The notes: generated by a model from the sequence alone, not told the origin. Positions 11,601 through 21,947 are shown, numbered from the stretch's first letter. The stretch: DNA of 64,000 nt from Sialis fuliginosa (GCA_961205875.1 OY540817.1:21859001-21923000); one strand, 5' to 3'. Program-made: numbers and translations.

Positions 11601-13378
11601 TAATATATATTTTTTTTCTGGGTGCGCTACTGATTAATATAAATACAATTTTTTTACTCATTTTCTAAACTACTTGTCATCAATATACTATCTATTTTTA
11701 TCGAAATAAAATAATTGACCATAAATAAATTTATTTATTTATTTAACTAATTTAATTGTTATTGTATATTTTTAAAGAACAAATCTACTGATGGCAAACT
11801 CGACTTCACATGTCGACATGGACAGGCTGAATGTGAAGTAGCAAAATATCATTCGTGTGCTATTGAAAAGCTACCCATAGATCAAAGTCTTGAGTACATC
11901 ACCTGCCTCATGAAATCCGGAAAGAAAACAGATTTCAAAAAGGTAACATATGTACCAATATAGTTTTGAAATACGTTATACATTAAATAATTAATTATTG
12001 TAACAAGATAAGGTAAAGGCACAAATTATGGCCGCTATAGACTTGGTTTTTGCAATTCTCATGAACTCATGTTACTAATAAAACAAGTAACTCTTTATTT
12101 AATCAATTTAATTACCAAAGTCCGCAAATATAGTTTGTTTTTTAAGTTACAGCCTTTTATTTTGTTTATATTTTTTCTCCAGTAATGGATAAAGTAAAAC
12201 CAGTAATGAGCACGCAGTGAAGGACACTTGCTAATGATATAAAAAGATATAAAAGAAAGAATCGTCAAATTTGAAACAACGTAAAGCAGTTTCTATGATA
12301 ATATAATAATTAATAAATAAATAATTCCAATAATTAGTTTAAATGTCCACCATTTTGACACCTATTGGCCTCATGTGATCAAATCACGCTGTAAGACAGT
12401 TAAATGTATATAAATTAATATTCAGAAATGGTAGTATGTAATCAAATATCAACACATATTTCTAATTCAGTACATTTAATTAAAAATTTGCCATTACTGG
12501 GGTCCTTGCCAAGACTGGTGCCACTACCTTATAAATATTTTATTTATCCAAGCATTCCTCTTCTTCCCCGAATTTTTCTCCCACTAATTGGGATACAAAA
12601 CATAAAATAATAACTATAGATTGAGCTATAGATGCTGGTGAAATAAAAAAATGTTCTTTATTAAAACAAAATTCAGTAATTATTATTTTTATAAATATCT
12701 TTAAAAAAATATCAATATATTTTATAGTGTAATGTTGGCGACGTCATAAAAGCTGATTTAGAAAACTGTGCTAAAACTGACGGCTACAAAATCTTCTCAA
12801 AGTTTGGGGAACTGACTCCAATTACGAAACTGAGCGGCGTACCACATCTTATATTCGAAAAGGTATATCAACTTACTTTTAATAATACCCGGGAAAAAAT
12901 TTCAGTGACAAAATCAGTTCTTGATAGATCTGCATTTTGAGACAACATCATATTTTTTCACTGGTCTTTGATCTACAAAGATCTACAACGATCTACAAAG
13001 ATTTCTAAAGATCGTTGAAGATCGTAATAAAGATTGAAATATTGAAAATTCATGAAATTTCAACGTTACAACGATCTTCAGAGATCTTTGTAAATCGTTG
13101 TAGATCTTTCCAGGTCTCAACAGATTAAAAACCAGTGAAAAAAATATAAAATCTCAAAATGCAGATCTATTAAGATCTGATCTGAAATTTTTTCCGGATA
13201 CTAACAATATTGTTTTTTTTTTCAGAAATATGACTTTACCCAATACACAAATTTCTTCAAAGAATTGGAAAAGTACGTTCCAAAAAATGAAATACCAGTT
13301 TATTCTTCTTCAGTTAAATTATGTTCAACAATATTTGCAACATTTTTACTCGCAATTAGTCTTCAAGTATTTGCGTAA
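8623..13378 (+). CDS. Tandem double-domain GILT (gamma-interferon-inducible lysosomal thiol reductase)-like protein, 8 exons
   Basis: Exons 8623-8685, 9252-9389, 9671-9874, 10284-10421, 10808-11023, 11778-11942, 12728-12862 and 13226-13378 join in phase 0 at GT-AG borders to give 403 aa. Residues 1-19 form a signal peptide (LLRSLSFLFLIYFV core). Domain 1 (22-181) has active-site C-P-H-S at 32-35 and the GILT signature CLHGNEECIAAKYHAC at 78-93. Domain 2 (about 182-353) repeats this with C-P-D-S at 218-221 and CRHGQAECEVAKYHSC at 265-280. Both sites are C-x-x-S rather than C-x-x-C, as in many arthropod relatives. N-glycosylation sites include N-G-T and N-K-S. Residues 385-403 are hydrophobic and could be a GPI-anchor signal or membrane tail. 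GILT enzymes reduce disulfides in the lysosome or secretory route; insect members are linked to immunity. The start ATG has A at -3 and G at +4 and precedes the signal peptide. Confidence 0.93.
10441..10698. mobile_element. Small MITE in intron 4 of the double GILT gene
   Basis: Inverted ends AGAGATTGGAAAAATAGTT and AACTATTTTTTCAATCTCT enclose about 255 bp rich in ATAGTT motifs in both orientations. No coding content. The TIR style resembles hAT MITEs but no clear target duplication was seen. Confidence 0.6.
12010..12531 (-). mobile_element. Family B MITE in intron 6 of the double GILT gene
   Basis: Both ends are present, AGGTAAAGGCAC and GACTGGTGCCACTACCT, with TA on each side. The full set of internal landmarks is there in reverse orientation. 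The insert lies between exon 6 and exon 7, away from splice sites. Confidence 0.88.
12889..13197. mobile_element. Fold-back MITE with GATC-rich interior, intron 7 of the double GILT gene
   Basis: Inverted ends CCGGGAAAAAATTTCAG and CTGAAATTTTTTCCGG, followed inward by matching GATAGATCTGCATTTTGAGA-type segments in opposite orientation. The interior repeats GATCTACAA/GATCTTTGTAGAT. The flanks show ATAC on both sides (12885-12888 and 13198-13201), a probable 4-bp target duplication. The element ends just upstream of the exon 8 polypyrimidine tract. Confidence 0.72.
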
Positions 13379-13664
13379 GGGTAGGTAATTTGGGAAATTA
13401 TTTCAAGATATCATCGAAATCGAAGCTTTTTTTGTCACCTTCGGAATGAAATTTTTTGGCATTTTATTTTTTAAATTTTCAAAAAAAATTTCAATGTATA
13501 ATGAAAGTTCATTAAAAAAATTATATAAATTGTATTAAAATTAAAAATATAGAAAAACTGTTTTGTATATTTTGGATTTTTTTTTTTTTTTTTTAATAGC
13601 ATATATTAATTTGTATATAATATGATACTGCATACTTAATTTTTATATTACCTACTTAATAACA

Positions 13665-13670
13665 AATAAA
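13665..13670 (+). promoter_or_regulatory. Candidate polyadenylation signal of the double GILT gene
   Basis: AATAAA lies about 290 bp after the stop codon in AT-rich 3' sequence. Other AATAAA-like hexamers follow within a few hundred bases, so this is the first good candidate and not a proven site. Confidence 0.4.
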
Positions 13671-14108
13671 TAATTTTATATCCGTTTTATTATTTTATAG
13701 AATAGGAAAATTAAAAAAAAAATTGTACCATGTTTTTTATTGTGATTTAGCAAAAATATTTATTGATATTACCAAAAATTAATGTAATAAATTTTTGATA
13801 TTTATTTTTATAAAAAAATAATATTATAAGTTAAATATTATAAAAACCAATAGGTTCGAGTTATGGATGTTCTACTGTACCTTTAATATTAGAAATTCAA
13901 CGATTTACCACATCTAAAAAGGCACTATGACTATATTTGTACTGTTAGCTAGTATACTTGTAATACCTATTTATTCTTAACTTTTAAAAAAAAACTTATA
14001 AATATGTAAAATTATTATTAACATTGTAGATCTTCTGTATCTTTTTTTTAATAAATATATTATTAATTGTACTTATAATTATTTATATACCTATATTTAC
14101 CTATAATT

Positions 14109-15045
14109 GAGTGGCGAGGTGTAAAATTTTTAAAAGGGAATTATATTTTGTCAATCTTCCCACACCTATTAACATAAAAACTAAATATGAAACAGCTTTA
14201 GTTCAAGCTTTTACATTTTTAAATAAATTCTTATTATTTATATAGTCACTAAATGATTCTACGTCTTATTTTCTTGTATTTTAGTCAATATTTGTAAGAC
14301 AAGTTGAAGTTCACTGCAGAAAATTTCACTAAAAAATTTTGAATTTTTGATTTCGTTAAAAGTATGTTTATTGTATAGAAAATGACGTGAAAAGTTGTTT
14401 GTTTCAAACCGCAGGTCTGTATCTCAAACCGTTCTCGAGATATGGCCTCTCAAAGTTTTAGTTTTTTCAAATTTTTGGAGAAAAAAGGCCATAACTTTTG
14501 AACGCGTGGTAGGAATTGATTTTAGTTGACGGATTTGAAATCAGCGTGTCCGAATCTATATAATGACATGTATAATACTTTAAAACTCGAAAATAAAAAT
14601 TTCGCGAAAAATCGAAAAAATTCAAAGGGGTATACCTTAAAAAAATGTCGATTTTTTACCAAAAATTTTTTGTCAGATTTTGAAGTATTATACATGTCAT
14701 TATATAGATTTTGACACGCTGATTTCAAATTCGTCAACTAAATTCAATTCCGACCACCCGTTCAAAAGTTATGGCCTTTTTTCTCCAAAAATTTGAAAAA
14801 ACTAAAACTTCGAGAGGCTATATCTCGAGAACGGTTTGAGATACAGACCTGCGGTTTGAACAGTTCAACTTTTCACGTCATTTTCTATACAATAAACATA
14901 CTTTTAACGAAATCTAAAATTCGAAATTTTTTAGTGAAATTTCCTGCAGTGAACTTCAACTCGTCATACAAATATCGACTAAAATACAAGAAAATAAGAC
15001 GTAGAGGTATTATAGTTTTATAATTGAGCGTGTAAATTAATATTA
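14109..15045. mobile_element. Family A element, complete palindromic core with both flanks
   Basis: The palindromic core is 14258-15005 (about 748 bp, TCTACGTCTTATTTTCTTG to its complement ATAAGACGTAGA). The left flank starts GAGTGGCGAGGTG and carries the TTTGTCAATCTTCCC segment seen next to the other copies. The right flank GGTATTATAGTTTTATAATT matches the left flank of the copy at 32634-33567 in reverse. CAGTGGCG-like ends are typical of hAT elements, so this may be a non-autonomous hAT element with a giant hairpin core. No protein is encoded. Confidence 0.75.
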
Positions 15046-15100
15046 AATGCTATTTTTGATGTTTGGTTAAAATGTTTCAGTTGCAATTTTTGTTTTATTT

Positions 15101-15150
15101 TAAAACGATCACAAAGCTTCTCGTATCTTTGATATTGCAAGGAAGCAAAA
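15101..15150 (+). repeat. Family C terminal fragment
   Basis: Only the terminal segment remains: AAACGATCACAAAGCTTCTC, then a degenerate ATATTGCAAGGAAGC end. Confidence 0.65.
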
Positions 15151-15600
15151 CATTATCATTTACAGTAATACTGTAAGATGGCACTTCAATCGTAAACTAC
15201 CCACTAGCGCCATCTATAGCATGTGACGGATATCGGTACTAAGTACAACAGTATATACAGCATTGAATAAATATTTCTTTGACGTTAAAGTCATAAGAAT
15301 TGAATACTTTATAGCGATGCTTTCTGCAGTCGGGAATGTTAAATTTGTTGTATGACATGTATGAACGCCTTTTTTATTAAAGTAACTATCATTTCGACTT
15401 GGTATTTGCATGATTCTTAAAGGAATACTTTTACGGTCTTAGATCATAGCATGATAACTGCAGAAATGTGATTTTTCAAACGAACGTTTCAGAAATACAT
15501 ATGTTTTATTCAGATATCGTTAAATTGCCATTTTACTTAATTGGTGAAATAGATTTATAGTCCAGTCATTAGAAGGACTTCTTTGTGGTTGTCGAAAAAC

Positions 15601-16135
15601 ATTGCCCCCATGTTAAATTTCCTATGTCTAAATCAACTTAGAATACACTGTATATATTTGTGCGATTAAATTATTATGTAATCTATTGAAAATTGTATAA
15701 GTAAATTTTGTAGGTATATAAGCTCCGCCCTAGAAAAAGATAACCGACGATGTTTGTCTTAATATTTTCGAATTTGTTGTAAGCGAATATGATCTTTAGA
15801 ATGGCAGACAACTTCTAGTGACTATCCTACGATCTTTATGTAAAAAGAATATATTAAATAAAAAATATGATATCTGACTAAATTTTAAAATTGTATTGTC
15901 CAATTCATTTCATAAGTTTGTCAGAAATATGTTATAATAAATTAGGAATCACATACACTGCTCACTGTCAAGATTACGTATAAGAAAGTTCCGTAACTCA
16001 TTTTTAGATTAAAATTACATAGAAAATAATTTCTCTAAAAACTTTTACTTAAACATTTTTTTTAAATAATAAAAATATGAACAATATTCCATATTTTTTT
16101 CTCACCCTGTATATAGTAACATATACAATACACTG
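15601..16135. repeat. Family G repeat, first copy of a ~500-bp duplicated segment
   Basis: Matches 27172-27660 over almost its full length, from ATTGCCCCCATGTTAAATTTCC through GATAACCGACGATGTTTG to ACCCTGTATATAGTAACATA. It lies between the family A element and the second GILT gene. No gene. Confidence 0.72.
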
Positions 16136-16533
16136 TATAACCATTATTAAATTTTTTACATTCGTTGTAAATCACCCTGTATATTACACATTTTTCTCAG
16201 AAGAAAATACCTAACATACGATATATTACAAATCACAATAAGAAGAATTACAAGTTTTTCATATTAATTACAACAAAAATAGAACAATTTCATAATTTTC
16301 CTTCCCTTTTCTAAGGTTGGTACAACCACTATTAATCATAAAAAGATTCTATAGTCAATATGATGACAGAGTTTCAAAGAAAAATTATAAATATAACGTG
16401 AAAAATATGTAACAATTTATTTACTCAATTTACATATTTCCTAGCTAAATAATGCATGTTTTTGAGCAACTCTAACCACAAGATGATAAAATAATGTAAC
16501 ACTATTATGACTTTTTTATGATTACTATCATAC

Positions 16534-16543
16534 TATATAAAAG
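16534..16543 (+). promoter_or_regulatory. TATA box of the second GILT gene
   Basis: TATATAAAAG lies 76 bp upstream of the ATG at 16619. This spacing fits initiation about 25-30 bp downstream and a short 5' UTR. Confidence 0.55.
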
Positions 16544-16618
16544 TGCGGGTTTGTTAAATTAAAATCATAATATTTTATAATAATTCTATTAAAGACACTT
16601 TTAATAAAGTCTAATACA

Positions 16619-19515
16619 ATGTCGATTTTTATATCTGTTCTGTTAGTTCTGTATGTTTTTTGTGCAAATGGATCTAAGGTAGATATATTTTACTTGTTTT
16701 ATATATTTAATTTATAAGGTACTGGCACCAGTCTTGGATATTACCCCAGTAATGGTTATTGTTTAATTAAATGTACTAATATTTATTGATTTTTGTTTAC
16801 AACTATTTCTGAATATTAATCTATATACATTTAACTGTCTTACAGCATGATTTGATGACAATCGGCCAATAGGTGTCAAAATGGTGGACATTTAAACTAA
16901 TTACTAGTATAATTTATTTATTAATTATTATATTATCATAGAAACAACTTTACATTGTTTCAAATTTGACATATTTTTTGTGTCGTAGTTTGTAATCATT
17001 AACAAGTGTCCATCACTGCGTACTCATAACTGATTTTTCTTTATCCATTACTGGAGAAAAATCATAAAGAAAAAAAAAACTATATTTGCGGACTTTGGTA
17101 ATTAAATTGATTAAATAAAGAGTTACTTGTTTTATTAGTAACATGAGTTCATGAGAATTACAAAAATGAAACCCTTGCTCTTATAGCGGCCATAACTGGT
17201 GCCAGTTCCTTAGGTGTGGATACATAAGAAGTAATAGTAGAATTAGCATTTTATCAAGAAAACACGCAAATAAATTTTATGGCGAAAATAGAACACACAT
17301 CCAAGCTTGCTTGGGATGTCAATTATATTTTTTGGTACATACAATTACGTTCTTTTTGACTTACGAGAGGATCAAATATAATATTTTTGATATTTCTTAT
17401 CAGAAAATCGATTCATATGTTTTTCGTACTTATTTTTTTCTTTAATTTTTTTCAGATTCATGTTGACATTTTCTACGAACCATTGCAACCAGAAAGCCAA
17501 CATTTTATAACAAAACAGTTTTACCCAGTTATCGGTGATGGGTTCTTAAACGAATTTGATTTCAGTTTGATACCCTTTGGAAATTCTACAGTAAGTATAA
17601 AAATAATAAAGTAAGACATGCATTTACTAACAAATAGCGATTTTTTTATGTCCTCTACAATAGGCATGATGCCAGTAACAAAATATCACTGAAATTATAA
17701 TTTTAAATAATGAAATAGGTTAAAAAGATTCTAAAAAATGTATTTATTTTTATATTAAAAGCGAGAATAATATAATTTTTGTTAAAATAAAAACACAAAA
17801 TACAGCAATCCGCCATGTTAGATAAAACAACAATGACGTCACGGTTATGTAAACATCATTTTTGTTTTATTAATATCTGCACTGTTTATAAATTATTTTG
17901 TGGTTTTAAATTATCAATTTGCTCAGTTTGGTGTTACCAAAACTATAACCGAGAAACGTTAGCGATGGAACAAGGATTTATTATTGTTGACAAGTAGTGT
18001 TTACATAGGCGTGACGTCACAAATGCGCCATGACACCTGCGAGCGTTTTGGCGTCAAATTCAAAATTAGATTTAAAAGAGTCAATTTTTGTGATTAAACC
18101 TTTATTTTCTGTAGAAATAAGTTTTTTTTTTTGGAAATAGAAGACACGTAAAATCATCATAAAATAGTTTAGCATCATGCTAGTTACGGCCCTGACAGCA
18201 TCAAAAAATAAACTATTTAATTTTACAGTTCAATTTAGAGGACCCAAATCTATGCCAGTGCCCGAACGGCGATTATGAATGTGATGTCATCAAAATTCAT
18301 GCTTGTGTATTAAAACACCTACAAAATAGGGATGAAAAAGCTGAAAGCTACATGGGAATGTCCTTCATATACTGTTTGATGAACAATTTCGAATTGCCTG
18401 CAAGACATCGCCAATACCCCATGGTTAAGGTGTGTATTTTATTTTCCATAAAAAAAAATATTTTATAATTCGAATTAAAAAAAAATAATTAATACTTTAC
18501 AAATATTTTTAGTGTTCAAATTATACGAAAATTGGATGGAAAAAAATTGAAGAAATAGATCAATGTATAGCTCACAATGGTAATGAGTTGTTTTTCCAAA
18601 TGGGGTTAAAAACAAAACCTATGAAACAAAGATTGCAAGATGTACCATTGATTATAATGGACGATGTAAGTATATTATGTTTAAAATCATCCAGAAACTA
18701 AATAGCCCAGGCAACGTAGAATTTTGCTTCCTCGCAATATCAAAGATACGAGAAGCTATGTGATCGTTTCAGATTGAGACAAAAAAAATGTTCTCCGATT
18801 TCAAAATTTTAAATTGATTTATCCGTTTCACGTCAACGCAAACACTTTTCGTTCCGTGTCTGTCTGTCTGTCCGTCCGTCCGTCTGTCCCCTGAATCCTT
18901 GTCACACGCATAACTCATGAACCACTGAACCGACATTATTGAAACTTGGCTTGAGGACGGTCCCATTTTAAAATCATCAAAATTGTATGTAAGGGGGAGG
19001 GGTGACACCCCAAAATATTTATTTTTTCAAGATATCTCAAGAACGACACATGTTACGTGAAAATTTTATAGAATATTTTTTGTAGAGCATTAAATTTCCT
19101 ATAATATGGGTCTACAACGTTTGTTGTAAAATATTCCCTTACAAAGATTTATCTCAATTTATTTTAAAAATTCGTGTTTTTATTTAAATTGTTGAATAAT
19201 TAACTACCTTTGGTGAATTTAGCACGAGGAAGCACTGTGTATTTACTTAGCAGATGTTTTTTATATCTTATATTATATTTTTATTTACAGATATATGACT
19301 GGTACCAAAATGAAAATGCAAAATACTTCTTCAAGTCAGCTTTATGTAATCGACTTTGGAGTTTCGGCAAACATATTCAAGCTTGTGATAAACAAATTAC
19401 CCACACTACACCAAAATTTAATCGAAATATTGCAATTCCAAACAGTGCATCATCAAATAATGAACTATTTTCAGTTATATTCTTTGTAACATTATTTGTA
19501 ATAAGATGGACTTAA
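16619..19515 (+). CDS. Single-domain GILT-like protein with lost active-site cysteines, 5 exons
   Basis: Exons 16619-16678, 17456-17590, 18229-18429, 18513-18665 and 19291-19515 join in phase 0 at GT-AG borders (257 aa). Residues 1-18 are a signal peptide (SIFISVLLVLYVFCANG). The GILT domain follows: the site that reads H-C-P-H-S and H-C-P-D-S in the neighbouring gene is here L-Q-P-E-S (residues 30-34), so both catalytic cysteines are absent. The downstream signature survives in part as CPNGDYECDVIKIHAC (76-91), with N replacing the usual H. Other cysteines and N-glycosylation sites (N-S-T, N-Y-T) remain. The C-terminus (about 239-257) is hydrophobic, as in the neighbour. It lies 3.2 kb downstream on the same strand with intron positions equivalent to one domain of the neighbour, so it is a tandem paralogue. 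It probably cannot act as a thiol reductase; a binding or structural role is inference. Confidence 0.9.
16716..17211 (+). mobile_element. Family B MITE in intron 1 of the second GILT gene
   Basis: Complete: TA-AGGTACTGGCACCAGTC at the left and CTGGTGCCAGTTCCT-TA at the right, about 496 bp. The TA on each side is the target duplication typical of Tc1/mariner-type MITEs. Confidence 0.92.
17662..18195. mobile_element. Family I repeat in intron 2 of the second GILT gene
   Basis: Begins near AGGCATGATGCCAGTAAC and ends with GCATCATGCTAGTTAC, so GCATGATGC boxes are inverted at the ends. A related copy lies at 29212-29640, and a partial inverted one at 44559-44700. The interior has TGACGTCAC motifs and an open frame (17815-17997) shared with the other copy; it resembles no protein I know. 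Confidence 0.65.
18722..19263 (-). mobile_element. Family C repeat in intron 4 of the second GILT gene
   Basis: Inverted relative to the copy at 6173: starts TTGCTTCCTCGCAATATC and ends CACGAGGAAGCACTGTGT. The internal GTCTGTCTGTCCGTCC tract and GGGGGAGGGGTGACACC box are as in other copies. It stops about 25 bp before the exon 5 acceptor. Confidence 0.85.
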
Positions 19516-19540
19516 ATTTACATTTTTTAAATATTTTATA

Positions 19541-19546
19541 AATAAA
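19541..19546 (+). promoter_or_regulatory. Candidate polyadenylation signal of the second GILT gene
   Basis: AATAAA lies 26 bp after the stop codon, giving a very short 3' UTR. Confidence 0.5.
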
Positions 19547-19664
19547 TTAAAAATTATATTAATTTAACAAAGAAATTCTTATCAAAATCCGTCCAAAAAA
19601 ATATGTAAATAGAATTGTCTATATAAATATATATTTTTATTGATTAATATATAATACCTAGTAA

Positions 19665-19807
19665 CATGGGCGTCCGTAAATATTTTCTGCAAGGGGAAGA
19701 ACATTGTAAAGAAGTAATTTCATTAATAAACATTTTTTTCACTTATAGATTATTAAACACAGTTTGAGGGGGAGGGGGGCGTTTAAAATTCTATACGGAC
19801 GCCACTG
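19665..19807. mobile_element. Short hAT-like MITE
   Basis: Ends CATGGGCGTCCGTA and TACGGACGCCACTG are inverted and resemble hAT termini (CAGTGGCGTC). About 143 bp, with a G-rich inner segment. No matching 8-bp flank was found, so it is assigned by its ends only. Confidence 0.55.
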
Positions 19808-19827
19808 GTTTATATTGTATGTATGTA

Positions 19828-20207
19828 CAGTCGCCTGTAGAACTAGAATCGCTTACAACAGATTCCAAATTTAAAGACAAACATCATCGGTTATCTTTTT
19901 CTACCAAGTTTAATATATTTAAATACTAAAATTCGGAATATCAAATATTTATTGCCACATAATTTACTTATACAATTTTCAATAGATTACATAATAATTT
20001 AATTGCGATAATAATTTTAATTGCGATGAGTACCTATTATAAACGAAGAGTAGTTCTTTATCTAGCAAATGAATTTCAAAATATCTGCCTTTGTTTGATA
20101 CATGGAGAAATTATTTAAATATTATAATAATCAAATGGGAGGAGCCTACTAAGTTTGTGATAAACGAAAATGAATACAAACTGCAAGACCATTAACGCAG
20201 GCGACTG
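19828..20207. mobile_element. Mariner-type MITE, TIR CAGTCGCCTG, TA duplication
   Basis: CAGTCGCCTG at the left and CAGGCGACTG at the right, each flanked by TA, enclose 380 bp. The interior has GATTCCAAATTTAAAGACAAAC and AACCGATGATG-like segments shared with 15601-16135 and 32025-32234. No transposase. Confidence 0.85.
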
Positions 20208-20587
20208 TACTTATTTTATATTTTTGTAAACGTGACGAAAAATGGTACAGTAATATAATATAATATTAGATAGAAATAATTTAATTTTATATTTTTAGCA
20301 CATTTTTTAAAAGCCCTTCTAGAAGTCTGCTTTTATTGTCATTTTTAAGATGTATTTTAAAAATTAACAGTATTAATTATGTACATAATTAGAATAGATA
20401 TTATATACAATAACATAATAATATACCCAAATACAATTCCATTATTTATAGACAAATACCAGAATAGTTTATAAAAAAAATACTGTGTTATTCTCAGAAC
20501 AAAATTATGTAACCTCCTTAACATTATATGTAAATATCGATTTATATTAATATATTTTTTTAAATAAGTGATTATTTCTAAAACTAT

Positions 20588-21041
20588 AAGGTACTGGCAC
20601 CAGTCTTGAATATGACCCCAGTAATGGTTATTTTTTAAATAAATGTACTGAATTAGAAATATTTGTTGATATTTGATTACTACCATTTCTGAATATTAAT
20701 CTAAATACATTTAACTGTCTTACAGCGTGATTTGATGACATGAGGCCAATAAGTATTAAAATGGTGGACATTTAAACTAATTATTAATTATTATTATAGC
20801 AACTGCTTTACATTATTTTAAATTTGACAATTCTTTCTTTTATATCTTTTGTGTATCATTAACAAGTGTCCATCACTGCGTACTCATTACTGGTTTTACT
20901 TTATCCGTTACTGGAGAAAAAATATAAACAAAATAAAAGACTATAATTTAAAAAATTAAAAACTGTAATTAAATTGATTAAATAAATAGTTACTTGTTTT
21001 AACCTTGCTCTTATAGCGGCCATAACTGGTGCCAGTACCTT
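20588..21041 (+). mobile_element. Family B MITE, complete
   Basis: TA-AGGTACTGGCACCAGTC to CTGGTGCCAGTACCT-TA, 454 bp, internally somewhat deleted compared with other copies. Confidence 0.92.
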
Positions 21042-21231
21042 ATGTTTATTGTACATGACACACACACACACATATATTAATAATTTACTAAAATCTTACC
21101 TTAAAATTATGAATTAATGCAGAGAAAACACATCACAAATATAATAGACCACTTATAACTTGTCGAAACTTAAAATGATTTTTTTCTATATCTACCGATT
21201 ACTTTAATAAAGATATCATATAACATTGAAT

Positions 21232-21566
21232 CAGTGGCGTAGTAAGCATAATTGGCGCCCGGGGCACGATATCTTTTTGGCGCCCTCAAAAATAATTTTT
21301 AAAAAATAATAATATTTTTTTTCATAATTAATTTGAATTAAAATTGACGTGACTAAAAAAAAAAAAAAAAAAAGGTAATTGAGTATTTAATTTCTCAAAT
21401 CTTATACATTCTACATTAATACATTCTACATTTTCACGACTAAAAAAAATTATATTCTAAAATTAAGTTTATGCGGTTCAAAACGTTTCAGAGCCTTTTG
21501 GCGCCCCTTTATAAGTAGCGCCCGGGGCATGATAACCCCCCTTGCCCCCCCCTCGCTACGCCACTG
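21232..21566. mobile_element. hAT MITE with perfect 8-bp target duplication
   Basis: Inverted ends CAGTGGCGTAG and CTACGCCACTG, with the 8-bp direct repeat CATTGAAT at 21224-21231 and 21567-21574. The subterminal GCGCCCGGGGCA box occurs near each end. 335 bp, non-coding. Confidence 0.92.
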
Positions 21567-21692
21567 CATTGAATTAGGCCGCCAAGGTCAATGCATTTAT
21601 TGCTTTCTTGATTTAAATTAGTTACAAATTTTAAATGCATATCAAAAAATAAATAAGTATGTATAAGATTTTTGATAAAATTTCGTTTTGGA

Positions 21693-21883
21693 TTTTGGCT
21701 TCTGGGTGTAAGCCATGTCAGTTTGATTGTCTTATCGGCCAACGTATCGTCACACATTGCACTTTTAGAAGAGCCCTGAAGATGTCCACTGTAATGTGTC
21801 ACGATACGTTGGCCGATAACACGACCAAACCGACGCGGCTTACACCCAGAAGCCAAGACCACCGCGGAAGCCTCAAGACTTGT
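21693..21883. repeat. Family F inverted repeat (hairpin)
   Basis: TTGGCTTCTGGGTGTAAGCC and CGGCCAACGTATCG at the left recur as complements at the right (CGATACGTTGGCCG, GGCTTACACCCAGAAGCCAA). Parts occur singly at 51963-52083 and 57625-57705. The sequence CCTGAAGATG...ACG resembles the ribozyme-bearing segment of Penelope-like elements, but the core here is mutated (GATA instead of GAAA). The open frames over it on both strands reflect the inverted repeat. Confidence 0.7.
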
Positions 21884-21947
21884 ATATAATTTCGTTTTAT
21901 TATTTTTTGAGATGTTTAGAAACTAACGCAGTTAAATTAATTTACTT

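Noticed and set aside
14522..14737. Similar open frames on both strands here and at 216-404 and 32975-33169
   Set aside because: They come from the centre of the palindromic repeat, which reads alike on both strands; no family match.
20357..20686. 109-codon Ile/Tyr-rich minus-strand frame
   Set aside because: Low-complexity AT-rich translation partly inside a family B MITE.
21509..21889. 117- and 76-codon frames with ILASGCKP and GQRIVTH motifs on both strands
   Set aside because: They mirror each other because of the family F inverted repeat and the neighbouring hAT MITE.
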